A stretch of DNA of 16,582 nucleotides from contig JACDGF010000006.1 of the NCBI GenBank assembly GCA_013815405.1, positions 1 through 16,582 on the forward strand. Direction: 5' to 3'. Numbering within the stretch: the stretch's first letter is position 1; each line of letters opens with the position of its first letter. Positions 7,779-15,123 of this stretch are shown here, in pieces. The notes under the pieces were generated by a model. That model saw nothing but the letters and a program-made list of their open reading frames with translations, was not told the DNA's origin and did not search any database. This DNA comes from Caulobacteraceae bacterium. Lineage in GTDB: Bacteria > Pseudomonadota > Alphaproteobacteria > Caulobacterales > Caulobacteraceae. The translations under genes and the position numbers were made by a program.

Positions 7779-9287
7779 ATGGACGCCAAATCCTCCGATG
7801 CGCCCGGCCCGGGGTCTCGCGCCGCCACGCCACGCGGTCGGAGCCGCCGCGATCTGACCCGGGGGCCGATCACCCGGACCCTGCTGGTCTTTTCCCTGCC
7901 TTTGTTGGGCGGCAACGCCCTGCAATCCTTGAACGGCACGGTCAATCAGATCTGGGTCAGCCATACCCTGGGCGAGAGCGCGATCACCGCGCTGGGTAAC
8001 GCCAATATCGTGATGATGCTAATGCTGGGCTCGATCTTCGGGATCGGCATGGCCGCCAACATCCTGGTCGCCCAGTCGGTGGGCGCCGGCGATCGGGCGC
8101 TGGTCAAGCGCGTGATGGGGACCGCCACCACCTTCTTCGTGGCGCTCTCGCTGCTGGTCGCGGTCCTCGGCGGCGCCCTGTCTCCCCACATCCTGGATTT
8201 GATGGGCGCGCCGCCCGAGTCCCGGGCCGGCGCGATCATCTATCTGCGGATCATCTTCGCTTCCGTGCCCTTCATGTATTTCTTCGTCTTCCTGCAGATG
8301 GCCCAGCGCGGGGCGGGTGATTCGACCACGCCGTTCTGGTTTCTCACTTTGGCCATCGTCATCGACATCACCCTCAACCCGCTCCTGATCCGCGGGATCG
8401 GGCCCTTCCCCAGGATGGGGATCGCCGGATCCGCCGTCTCGACCCTGGTCGGGCAGGGCGCGGCCCTGGTCTTCCTGATGATCCACCTCTATCGCAAGAA
8501 GAGCATCCTCGTGCTGCGGCCAAGCGAGCTTGGCCTGCTGAAGCCGGACTTGCGCATTCTCCGGTCCCTCATCACTCGCGGCCTGCCCATGGGCATCCAG
8601 ATGCTGGTGATGTCGGGCGCGGCGGTGGTGATGATCAGCTTCGTCAACCGGTTCGGCGCCCTGACCTCGGCGGCCTATTCGATTTCCTCGATCATCTGGA
8701 GCTATCTTCAGATGCCGACCATGGCGATCGGCGCCTCGGTCTCGTCCATGGCGGCCCAGAACGTCGGGGCCGGCCGATGGGACCGGGTCGCCAAGGTCGC
8801 GCGCTCGGGAGTCATTTCGGGGCTTATGATCACCGGCTCGATCGCCCTCATGCTCTATGTTTTCAATGATTTCGTGCTGGCGGTCCTGCTTCCGCGCGAC
8901 TCGCCGGCGATTCCGCTGGCGCGCCACATCAACACCACGGTCCTGTGGGGCTTCGTGCTGTTTTCCATCACCTTTTCGCTGTCGGGCGTGGTGCGCTCCA
9001 CCGGGGCGGTGTGGTGGCCGTTGGCCATCCTGATGGTGTCGATGCTTCTGGTGCGTATCCCGTTCGCCGCGTTGCTTACCCCGCGGTTCGGGCCCGACGC
9101 CATCTGGTGGAGCTTTCCCCTGGGAACCGCCACCTCGGCGGTCCTCACCAGTCTCTATTACAACTTCGGCGGCTGGCGGCGCTCCCGCATGCTCGAAGAA
9201 CAACCTCGCGGCCAAGCCCCGGACGCCGGCGTCGCCGCGCCTGCCATGGCCCCCGCCGAGGCGGCTCTGGAACCTGCTCCTCGCTAG
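7779..9287 (+). CDS. MATE-family efflux transporter
   Basis: A 502-residue inner-membrane exporter of the MATE (NorM/DinF-like) family, which expels cationic drugs or metabolites in exchange for sodium ions or protons. About twelve hydrophobic segments form two homologous halves (roughly residues 30-230 and 260-460). Family hallmarks include the N-terminal GPITRTLLVFSLPLLGGNALQ, then GNANIVMMLMLGSIFGIGMAAN and AQSVGAGD in the first half, and IGASVSSMAAQNVGAGRWD at the matching place in the second half, where AQNVGAG mirrors AQSVGAG. A short polar N-terminus and an Ala/Pro-rich C-terminal tail of about 25 residues flank the membrane core; the tail shows no recognisable domain. The ribosome binding site is poor (CCGGGGCCGATC before ATG), but a good promoter lies upstream. 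It stands alone, convergent with the FMN reductase gene 23 bp away. The substrate cannot be told from sequence. Confidence 0.95.
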   Translation: MDAKSSDAPGPGSRAATPRGRSRRDLTRGPITRTLLVFSLPLLGGNALQSLNGTVNQIWVSHTLGESAITALGNANIVMMLMLGSIFGIGMAANILVAQSVGAGDRALVKRVMGTATTFFVALSLLVAVLGGALSPHILDLMGAPPESRAGAIIYLRIIFASVPFMYFFVFLQMAQRGAGDSTTPFWFLTLAIVIDITLNPLLIRGIGPFPRMGIAGSAVSTLVGQGAALVFLMIHLYRKKSILVLRPSELGLLKPDLRILRSLITRGLPMGIQMLVMSGAAVVMISFVNRFGALTSAAYSISSIIWSYLQMPTMAIGASVSSMAAQNVGAGRWDRVAKVARSGVISGLMITGSIALMLYVFNDFVLAVLLPRDSPAIPLARHINTTVLWGFVLFSITFSLSGVVRSTGAVWWPLAILMVSMLLVRIPFAALLTPRFGPDAIWWSFPLGTATSAVLTSLYYNFGGWRRSRMLEEQPRGQAPDAGVAAPAMAPAEAALEPAPR

Positions 9288-9291
9288 AAAA

Positions 9292-9304
9292 CGGGAAAAG
9301 CCCG
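9292..9304. terminator. weak hairpin between convergent genes
   Basis: CGGG-AAAAG-CCCG sits in the 23-bp gap between the convergent MATE and FMN reductase genes. A four-base-pair stem without a T-run is a poor terminator; it is noted only because of its place. Confidence 0.25.
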
Positions 9305-9310
9305 GCTATC

Positions 9311-9886
9311 TCAACGTGCCCACGCGGTGGCGAAGCTGACGACTTGCCGCGCCACGGTCTCCACCTGCCAGGCGTCGCGCGGATCGTTGAAAGAGCCGTC
9401 GCCATCGAAGAGCCCGTCGCCGGAATTGAGGGTCGCTCCGAACGGAGTCGGCCAGCCGCGCAGGGCGTGGACGATGGCGCGCAGCGCCGCGAGGGCCGAT
9501 CCGCAAGCCTGGGCGCCGCCGGCGGCCACGATGCAGCCCACGGCGCGACCGTCGAAATAGGGCCTGGGATCGTCGCGGAGGCCCTCGAGGCTGTCCAGGG
9601 CGTTCTTCACCAAGCCTGACAAGGAGCCGTGATAGCCTGGGGTCGCCACCACAAAGCCGTCGGCTTGGCTCACGGCCGCTAGAAAACGGTTCCGCCCGGC
9701 GTGCTCGCCCATTTCGTCGGGATTGTAGATCGGCAGGCCGGCGAGGAAGGCGCCGCCGAAGAGCTGCGTGCGCGCACCGGCCGCCCGCGCCGCCGCCAGC
9801 GACTTGATCAGGGCCGTTTCGCTGGTCGAGCCGGGGCGCACCGTGCCCCCCAGGCCGACGATCAGGGGGCCGACCGCTGGCGTCAA
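9311..9886 (-). CDS. NADPH-dependent FMN reductase family protein (flavodoxin-like fold)
   Basis: A 191-residue cytosolic flavoprotein of the NADPH-dependent FMN reductase / azoreductase / quinone reductase family. The FMN phosphate-binding loop is GGTVRPGSTSE (residues 13-23). The second family motif, PGYHGSLSGLVKNALD (83-98), corresponds to the usual P-x-Y-x-G-S-x-x-x-x-x-K-N-A-[LI]-D. The start is best placed at TTG 9886, which overlaps the TGA stop of the acyl-CoA dehydrogenase gene in a TTGA. No ATG or GTG lies in a suitable place, and the reading MTPAVGPLIVGLGGT puts the first beta-strand at the N-terminus as expected. The overlap implies translational coupling. A link to the dehydrogenase (flavin or electron handling) is a guess; the reductase may also simply detoxify quinones. 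Confidence 0.9.
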   Translation of the reverse strand: MTPAVGPLIVGLGGTVRPGSTSETALIKSLAAARAAGARTQLFGGAFLAGLPIYNPDEMGEHAGRNRFLAAVSQADGFVVATPGYHGSLSGLVKNALDSLEGLRDDPRPYFDGRAVGCIVAAGGAQACGSALAALRAIVHALRGWPTPFGATLNSGDGLFDGDGSFNDPRDAWQVETVARQVVSFATAWAR

Positions 9887-11205
9887 GCCGTCACCGGTGC
9901 GGCCTTTCTGGCTTCATGGTCGCGTTTGAGCGCCTCCAATTCGGCGGCGTACTTGTCCCTCGCCGCGTCGCGCAGCTTGGGCAAATGATAGGCTGGGAAA
10001 AGGTCGTTGTCCGGCCGATAGTCCCGAAGGACCTGTTTGGCCACGGTCACCTTGTGGACTTCGGTGGGGCCGTCGGCGATGCCCATGACGAAGGCCCCGG
10101 TGATCATGCCCATGAATGGCATTTCGTTGGACACTCCAAGGGCGCCGTGGATGTGCAGGGCGGCGGCGGCGATGTCGTGGTAGACCCGCGGCATGGCCAC
10201 CTTGATGGCGGCGATATCCTTGCGCACCAGCTTGTAGTCCTGGAGCTTGTCGATCAGCCAGGCGGTGCGCAGGACCAGCAGGCGGAACTGTTCGAGCTGG
10301 ATCCAGGCGTCGGCGATCTGTTCCTGGACCATCTGCAGATCCGCCAGGCGCCCGTCCCGGGTCTGGCGGGAGACGGCGCGGCGGCACATCAGGTCGAAGG
10401 CGTGCCGGCAGGCTCCGACGGTGCGCATGGCGTGATGGACCCGGCCGCCGCCCAGGCGGGTCTGGGCGATGATGAAAGCGCCCCCGCGCTCGCCGAGGAG
10501 CGCGTCCTTGGGGACCCGGACATCGTTGTAGCGAATATAGCCGTGGCCGCCTTCGCCCTCGTGATCGCCGACGCCGATATTGCGGATCGTCTCCACCCCC
10601 GGCGTGTCCTTGGGAACCAGGAAGATCGAGGTGCGGCGGTAGGGGTCCTTGGCGTCGGGGTCGGTGACGGCATAGACCACCAGCACCTGGGCGTAACGCG
10701 AGTTGCTCGAGAACCATTTCTCACCGTTGATCACCCACTGATCGTCCACCAGCTCCGCCCGGGTCTTGAACGTCAAGGGGTCCGAGCCGCCGGTCGGTTC
10801 GCTCATCGAAAAGGCCGAGCGGATCTCGCCGTTGAGCAAGGGTTTGAGCCACTTTTCCTTCTGTTCCGGGGTGCCGTAGTGGGCGATGATCTCGGCGTTG
10901 CCGGTATCGGGCGCCTGGCAGCCGAAGATGGTGGGGGCCAAGCCGTTGCGCCCCAGCTTCTCGTTGATCAGGGCCAGCTTCAATTGGCCAAAACCCTGTC
11001 CGCCGAGTTCGGGGCCGAGGTGACAGGCCCACAGGCCCTGGTCCTTGACCTTCCGCTGCAGGGGCTTGATGAATTTTTCGCGGCCGGCCGAACTCCAGAT
11101 CGCCATGCCCAGATGCGAGATGGGCTCGACCTCCTCGGTCATGAAGTCCTCGATCCAATCGAGTTTCTTCTGAAATTGCGGGTCGGTTTCGAAATCCCAC
11201 GCCAT
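9883..11205 (-). CDS. acyl-CoA dehydrogenase, ACAD10/11-like
   Basis: A 440-residue FAD-dependent enzyme that introduces a 2,3 double bond into an acyl-CoA in a beta-oxidation-type pathway. The first family signature is FSMSEPTGGSD (residues 132-142), and the C-terminal helical domain contains IHGALGVSNEMPF (352-364). At the position of the usual catalytic glutamate (YEG in medium-chain enzymes) it reads ADGPTEVHK (377-385), placing Asp378 there. This matches my recollection of the ACAD10/11 group rather than the classic FadE or short-chain types. Mammalian ACAD10/11 act on 4-hydroxyacyl substrates together with a kinase domain, but no kinase gene is visible here. The ATG at 11205 has a good GGAGAGG site four bases upstream. 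It heads a two-gene unit with the FMN reductase and diverges from hemF. Confidence 0.94.
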   Translation of the reverse strand: MAWDFETDPQFQKKLDWIEDFMTEEVEPISHLGMAIWSSAGREKFIKPLQRKVKDQGLWACHLGPELGGQGFGQLKLALINEKLGRNGLAPTIFGCQAPDTGNAEIIAHYGTPEQKEKWLKPLLNGEIRSAFSMSEPTGGSDPLTFKTRAELVDDQWVINGEKWFSSNSRYAQVLVVYAVTDPDAKDPYRRTSIFLVPKDTPGVETIRNIGVGDHEGEGGHGYIRYNDVRVPKDALLGERGGAFIIAQTRLGGGRVHHAMRTVGACRHAFDLMCRRAVSRQTRDGRLADLQMVQEQIADAWIQLEQFRLLVLRTAWLIDKLQDYKLVRKDIAAIKVAMPRVYHDIAAAALHIHGALGVSNEMPFMGMITGAFVMGIADGPTEVHKVTVAKQVLRDYRPDNDLFPAYHLPKLRDAARDKYAAELEALKRDHEARKAAPVTA

Positions 11206-11291
11206 GCCGCCTCTCCATCAGCGCCCTAATTTCACTCTTCACCATTGCCGCGTCGGATCGGCCCGCGCAACCGCCGCCGGGCGCGCGCCGA

Positions 11292-11315
11292 ACCGATCGG
11301 GCGTGGACGATCGGT
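11292..11315. promoter_or_regulatory. perfect 8-bp inverted repeat in the acyl-CoA dehydrogenase / hemF divergent region
   Basis: ACCGATCG (11292-11299) and CGATCGGT (11308-11315) flank an 8-bp spacer and end 22 bp before the hemF ATG. A third, single GGATCGG lies about 30 bp further upstream. This looks like a dimeric regulator site in the 132-bp divergent region (11206-11337), or a hairpin in the hemF leader. It does not match an FNR box (TTGATnnnnATCAA). Confidence 0.45.
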
Positions 11316-11337
11316 GAGGGCCCTGTAAAAGCGCGCC

Positions 11338-12216
11338 ATGGAGCGCGTCGACGATCCCCTGACCCCGGCCGCCGCGGCCCGCGCGCGGGCCTGGTTCGAC
11401 GAACTTCGGGACCGCTTCGTCGTCGCCTTCGAAGCCCTGGAGGATGAGGCGCCCGACGACCTCTACGACGGCGCCCCTGGCCGGTTCGAACTCGCGCCTT
11501 GGACACGCCCGGAAGGCGGCGGCGGGACGATGGGCCTCTTGCGCGGCCGCTTTTTCGAAAAATGCGGCCTGCATGTGTCACAGATCCATGGTGTCTTCAC
11601 CCCGGAGATGGCCGCCGCCATGCCGGGCGCGAACGAGGATCCGCGCTTCGTCGCCACCGGCGTCAGCCTGATCGCCCATATGCGAAACCCGCGGGCGCCG
11701 GCGGTGCACATGAACACCCGCTACTTGGCCACCACCACCGGCTGGTTCGGCGGCGGCGCGGATCTGACGCCTTTGCTCGACGAACAGAGGCGCGAGGACG
11801 CGCCCGACGCGGTGCTCTTCCACGCCGCGCTCAAGGGCGCCTGCGACGCCCATGACGGCGCCTGGTACGCGGACTTCAAGGCGCAGTGCGACCGTTATTT
11901 CTTCCTGCCTCACCGCGACGAACCCCGCGGCGTCGGCGGCATCTTCTTCGATCGCCATGATTCCGGCGATTTCGAACGCGACTTCGCCTTCACCCGCGCC
12001 GTCGGCGAAGCGGTGCTGGATGTCTTCCCCAAGATAGCCCGTCACCGGATGAGCGAGCCGTGGACGGCGGCCGACCGGGAGGAACAGCTCATCCGGCGGG
12101 GCCGCTATGTCGAGTTCAACCTACTCTACGACCGGGGCACCCTGTTCGGCCTGAAGACCGGGGGGAACGTCCAGTCCATCCTCTCCTCCATGCCCCCGGT
12201 GGTGAAGTGGCCATGA
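11338..12216 (+). CDS. hemF: oxygen-dependent coproporphyrinogen III oxidase
   Basis: Oxidatively decarboxylates two propionate side chains of coproporphyrinogen III to give protoporphyrinogen IX, using molecular oxygen, in the cytosolic part of haem synthesis. The 292-residue length is typical of HemF. The family signature is complete at residues 184-205 (CDRYFFLPHRDEPRG, then VGGIFFD), and VHMNTRYLATTTGWFGGGAD spans 123-142. The C-terminus carries YVEFNLLYDRGTLFGL, then GGNVQSILSSMPP and VVKWP, as expected. The start at ATG 11338 gives a normal N-terminus, but the ribosome binding site is weak. The gene diverges from the acyl-CoA dehydrogenase and converges on the glutamine amidotransferase with 16 bp between the stops. 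An 8-bp inverted repeat upstream suggests regulation; the regulator is not identifiable. Confidence 0.98.
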   Translation: MERVDDPLTPAAAARARAWFDELRDRFVVAFEALEDEAPDDLYDGAPGRFELAPWTRPEGGGGTMGLLRGRFFEKCGLHVSQIHGVFTPEMAAAMPGANEDPRFVATGVSLIAHMRNPRAPAVHMNTRYLATTTGWFGGGADLTPLLDEQRREDAPDAVLFHAALKGACDAHDGAWYADFKAQCDRYFFLPHRDEPRGVGGIFFDRHDSGDFERDFAFTRAVGEAVLDVFPKIARHRMSEPWTAADREEQLIRRGRYVEFNLLYDRGTLFGLKTGGNVQSILSSMPPVVKWP

Positions 12217-12222
12217 AGCCGG

Positions 12223-12239
12223 CCCCTGGCGCTCAGGGG
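12223..12239. terminator. short hairpin between convergent hemF and amidotransferase genes
   Basis: CCCCTG-GCGCT-CAGGGG forms a perfect 6-bp stem in the convergent junction and includes the stop codon of the minus-strand amidotransferase gene. Its position suits a bidirectional terminator, but there is no T-run on either side. Confidence 0.4.
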
Positions 12240-12931
12240 TCGAGAAAGTTTCCGATCCAATGGCCAAGCCTGGCGCGCTCATCGGGGCTGGCGTCGAGGG
12301 AGGCGATGGCGCGGTCGGCGTCGGCGGGCGCATAGCGGGTTCCGCGGCGCGCTTCGATCAGGGCCTTGGCGTAGCCGGGTTCGAACTCCGGGTGGAGCTG
12401 CAGGGACATCGCGTCTCCGCCCTCGTAGGCGAGCATGCCGAAAGGCGTGAAATCGCTGCCGGCCAAAACCGCGGCGCCGGGCGGCGGCTCGACCACCTGA
12501 TCCTGGTGCGAGGCGGGCGCGGCGAGGGTCGCGGCGCCATCCATCCAGGGCAATCGGTCGCGAACCTCATACCGGTGCAGGCCGATGCCCCAGCCCTTGG
12601 GTGACTTGATCACTCGGCCGCCGAAGGCCTGGGCCATCAGCTGGTGGCCAAAACAGATCCCCACCAGCAAGGCCCGGCCCCGGGCGGCGCGCAGGAATCC
12701 CTCTGTCCGGGCGATCCACGGATCGGGATCATAAACGCCCGCCGCCGAGCCGGTGATCAGATAGGCTTCGCAAACCTCCGGCTTGGCCGGCAGGTCGCCC
12801 GCGGCGACGTCGAACAGCGTCCACTCGTGGGCTTTGTCGCCGACGAGAGTCTGGAACATCGCTCCGTAGCGCCCATACCGCTCGCGCAGGTCGGCGGGGG
12901 GCGCCCCGGTTTCCAATACCCCAATCTTCAA
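12233..12931 (-). CDS. class I glutamine amidotransferase family protein
   Basis: A 232-residue cytosolic protein with a stand-alone class I glutamine amidotransferase domain, which hydrolyses glutamine or a gamma-glutamyl bond. The nucleophile elbow is GICFGHQ (residues 91-97, Cys93). The remaining triad residues are in LQLHPEFEP (His180, Glu182). SHQDQV (141-146) and LITGSAAGVYD (58-68) match GMP-synthase-like and gamma-glutamyl-peptidase-like relatives. The best start is TTG 12931, giving MKIGVLETGAPP; it overlaps the TGA of cca in a TTGA, with GGGGA about ten bases upstream. A longer in-frame ATG at 13012 would overlap cca by 85 bp and add a poor Arg-rich extension. It is the last gene of the minus-strand run. 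The true acceptor or peptide substrate is unknown; I do not infer a tRNA role from the neighbour alone. Confidence 0.92.
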   Translation of the reverse strand: MKIGVLETGAPPADLRERYGRYGAMFQTLVGDKAHEWTLFDVAAGDLPAKPEVCEAYLITGSAAGVYDPDPWIARTEGFLRAARGRALLVGICFGHQLMAQAFGGRVIKSPKGWGIGLHRYEVRDRLPWMDGAATLAAPASHQDQVVEPPPGAAVLAGSDFTPFGMLAYEGGDAMSLQLHPEFEPGYAKALIEARRGTRYAPADADRAIASLDASPDERARLGHWIGNFLDP

Positions 12932-14178
12932 TAGACCATCCCCTGGACCACCGCCTTGAGCCGTTCGACGACGGAGAGCTTGTCGTCGATGAAGTCCTGG
13001 TCGATCCACCACGCTTCGATCTCGCGCAAGACCTTTCCGACCATCGGGCCGCGCGGCACGCCGGCGGCGACCACCTCATTGCCGGTCAACGGAAGGGTCG
13101 GCCGAGGCCAGGTAGCCGCCATGGGAAGGAGCGCGCGCCACTGGGTCGCCGCCGCCGGGCGGTCCCCCGCCGCCCAGGCCAGGGTCGCCCGGTCGCGGAA
13201 CGCCTGGTCGCCCAGGCGGTATACGGTCCGTCGGGTTTCCCGCGGGCTCATCCACGAGACCAGGGGGGGCCGCGTCCCCAAGGCGGCCACGAGCCTGTCG
13301 CGCCGCGCGTTCGAAAGGCGCAGGCGATCGGCGGTCGCCCCCCCCGCCGCGGGATCGCCCGGCAGCAGGGACGCCAGGCGCAGCAGCGGATCCTCGGTGA
13401 ACAGCATCTCGGTCTCGATGGCGACCAATCGCTCGAAGCGATCCAGCGCCCGGACGGCCGGCAGAACCAAGGCCAGGATGCCGCTCCCGGCCATCAGGGC
13501 GACCGCGCGGCGCGGATCCTCGGCGGCCAGAATCGCCATGAGCTCCTTGGCGACGCGCTCGGCGGAAAGGCCGGCGACCCGTTCGCGCGACGCCTCGCAG
13601 GCCGCCAAGCTGGCGTCGTCGGCCTCGCCGCGGCCGTACCAGGCGAAAAACCGGAAGAACCGCAGGATGCGCAGGGCGTCCTCGGCGATCCGCGTCGCCG
13701 CGTCGCCGACGAACACGATGGCGCCGGCCCTGAGGTCCCCCAAGCCGCCGCCGGTTGGATCGTAAAGACGACCACCGCGGTCGGCATACAGGGCGTTTAG
13801 GCGAAAATCGCGACGCGCGGCGTCCTCGCCCCAATCATCGGTGAAGGTAACCACGGCGCGGCGGCCGTCAGTCTCAACGTCCCGGCGCAGGGTGGTGATC
13901 TCGAACGGGCGGCCGTCCGCGACGGCGGTGATCGTGCCATGCGCGGCCCCGGTGGGGACCGCCTTGAGGTTCGCCGCCCGCAGGGCCGCCGTGACCTCGC
14001 CGGGCGTCAGGCGGGTGGCGATGTCGATGTCCTTGACCGGCCTCGCCATCAGCGCGTTGCGCACGCATCCGCCGACGAAGCGCGCGCAGTCCTCTCCACC
14101 AGCCCGCGCCAGGGCATCCATGACCGCCGCGGTGGCGGGAAGCGTCATCCACGGCTGGGCCGGCAGGACGTCGGTCAT
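12928..14178 (-). CDS. cca: CCA tRNA nucleotidyltransferase / poly(A) polymerase family
   Basis: Adds or repairs the 3'-terminal CCA of tRNAs in the cytosol. The 416-residue product has the class II nucleotidyltransferase head: the GG motif in RFVGGCVRNALM (33-44), the catalytic DID at 50-52, ARRDFRLNALY (121-131), then the nucleotide-selecting helix RIAEDALRILRFFRFFA (163-179). No HD phosphohydrolase motif is obvious in the C-terminal half, unlike the Escherichia coli enzyme. An in-frame extension to 14373 exists, but its 65 residues are Arg-rich low-complexity sequence overlapping the DUF6111 gene. ATG 14178 overlaps that gene's stop codon as ATGA and is the sensible start. Some relatives are annotated as poly(A) polymerases, and sequence alone does not fully separate the two activities. 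Confidence 0.94.
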   Translation of the reverse strand: MTDVLPAQPWMTLPATAAVMDALARAGGEDCARFVGGCVRNALMARPVKDIDIATRLTPGEVTAALRAANLKAVPTGAAHGTITAVADGRPFEITTLRRDVETDGRRAVVTFTDDWGEDAARRDFRLNALYADRGGRLYDPTGGGLGDLRAGAIVFVGDAATRIAEDALRILRFFRFFAWYGRGEADDASLAACEASRERVAGLSAERVAKELMAILAAEDPRRAVALMAGSGILALVLPAVRALDRFERLVAIETEMLFTEDPLLRLASLLPGDPAAGGATADRLRLSNARRDRLVAALGTRPPLVSWMSPRETRRTVYRLGDQAFRDRATLAWAAGDRPAAATQWRALLPMAATWPRPTLPLTGNEVVAAGVPRGPMVGKVLREIEAWWIDQDFIDDKLSVVERLKAVVQGMVY

Positions 14179-14495
14179 GGTCGCCGCGTTTCTGGATCGG
14201 GCTTGGCGGGAGAGGGGACGCCGCGCGCTATGAAGCGGCCAGGGGTCACGGCGCCGTCGGCCCTCGCCTCGGCCGGAACATAGGTTCCGGTGTCGGGGCC
14301 GCGATGCAGGACGACGCCGCCGATCAGGGTAAGCCCGGCCAGCAGGGCGCCGGCCGCGACCAGCCACGGCCAAGGCGTCGATCCCATCTCGCGCCCTGAC
14401 CGCCGGGCCCAGTCGCGCCAGACGAAATAGACCGCGAACGGCAGGGCGAAGATCGCCAGGCGGATCAGGAAGACCTTAAGCAACCGCCGCTCCAT
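14175..14495 (-). CDS. DUF6111-family small membrane protein
   Basis: A 106-residue inner-membrane protein of unknown function. It has two hydrophobic segments, residues about 7-26 (KVFLIRLAIFALPFAVYFVW) and about 43-63 (PWLVAAGALLAGLTLIGGVVL region), joined by a short basic loop, then a 40-residue polar tail rich in Pro, Arg and Ala. The basic loop suggests that both termini face the periplasm or that the hairpin is re-entrant, but I cannot settle topology. It is tightly nested: its ATG lies inside the last 20 bp of the Nudix gene and its TGA overlaps the cca start (ATGA). I recall this family between the Nudix and cca genes in related alphaproteobacteria, which points to a conserved operon rather than a known function. 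Confidence 0.85.
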   Translation of the reverse strand: MERRLLKVFLIRLAIFALPFAVYFVWRDWARRSGREMGSTPWPWLVAAGALLAGLTLIGGVVLHRGPDTGTYVPAEARADGAVTPGRFIARGVPSPAKPDPETRRP

Positions 14496-15123
14496 AGAGA
14501 CGATCGTAAAGCGCGCGGAGCATGCCCGCCGTGGCCCCCCAGATGAGGCGATCCTCCCAGGTCATGGCGTAGAACCGCCGCCTGACCCCGGCGGCCGTCC
14601 TGTGTTCGCGTTCCTCATGATTGGCCGGGTCCATCAAAAAGCCGAAGGGGGTTTCGAATACGTCGGCGACCTCGTTGGGATTGGGCGCGGGCTCGAAGCC
14701 GGCGGCGACGAACCCGACCACGGGCGTCACATGAAAGCCGGCGCCGGTGCGGTAGGCGGTGGAGAGGCCGGCCAGGCTGACCAGGCCCGGCTCCAGGCCG
14801 ATCTCCTCGCGCGCCTCACGGAGGGCGGCATTCCAGGGCGTTTCGCCGTCGTCGCACCGCCCGCCGGGAAAGGCGATCTGCCCGGCGTGGCGCCGCAGGG
14901 TGTCTGCGCGCCGGGTGAGGATCACCCAGAGGCCTCCTTCGCGTTCGACCAGTCCGACCAGCACGGCGGCTGGAACGAGGGCCGACGCCTCCTTAGGCGC
15001 CTGCGCTGGATCGAGATCGAAGTCGGAGCGGTACAGGCCATCGGCCGCCTCGTTGGTTTCGAGGGGATCCAGATGACGTCCGATCCAGCCGCGAACGTCG
15101 GCCGCCGAGGCGCGCGGGTTCAA
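14476..15123 (-). CDS. Nudix hydrolase, CoA pyrophosphatase type
   Basis: A 215-residue cytosolic hydrolase predicted to cleave CoA or acyl-CoA into 3',5'-ADP and (acyl)phosphopantetheine. The Nudix box G-x5-E-x7-REUxEExGU is complete at residues 88-110, with REAREEIGL at its end. Just before it is the CoA-pyrophosphatase (UPF0035) hallmark ILTRRADTLRRHAGQIAFPG (68-87). An open frame runs much further upstream, but that part is a shadow of the DUF1285 gene. The best start is TTG 15123, overlapping the TGA of DUF1285 as TTGA; it gives MNPRASAADVRGWIG, a normal N-terminus for this family. The stop lies 20 bp inside the DUF6111 gene. Translational coupling on both sides is likely. Confidence 0.93.
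   Translation of the reverse strand: MNPRASAADVRGWIGRHLDPLETNEAADGLYRSDFDLDPAQAPKEASALVPAAVLVGLVEREGGLWVILTRRADTLRRHAGQIAFPGGRCDDGETPWNAALREAREEIGLEPGLVSLAGLSTAYRTGAGFHVTPVVGFVAAGFEPAPNPNEVADVFETPFGFLMDPANHEEREHRTAAGVRRRFYAMTWEDRLIWGATAGMLRALYDRLYGAAVA

Noticed and set aside
8019..9215. Minus-strand open frame of 398 codons opposite the MATE gene
   Set aside because: Its translation is full of Arg, His, Gly and Asp repeats, as expected from antisense reading of membrane-protein codons.
9916..11229. Plus-strand open frame of 437 codons opposite the acyl-CoA dehydrogenase
   Set aside because: Antisense shadow of a clear enzyme gene; the translation is Gly/Ala/Val/Asp-rich with no recognisable motif.
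14179..14373. N-terminal extension of cca by 65 codons
   Set aside because: Arg-rich, overlaps the DUF6111 gene in another frame, and ATG 14178 forms a standard ATGA overlap.
9886..15123. Possible sequencing frameshifts where genes lack an ATG start (9886, 12931, 15123)
   Set aside because: All three genes read through as full family-length proteins and begin at TTG codons overlapping the previous stop, so a biological TTG start explains them better than an error.
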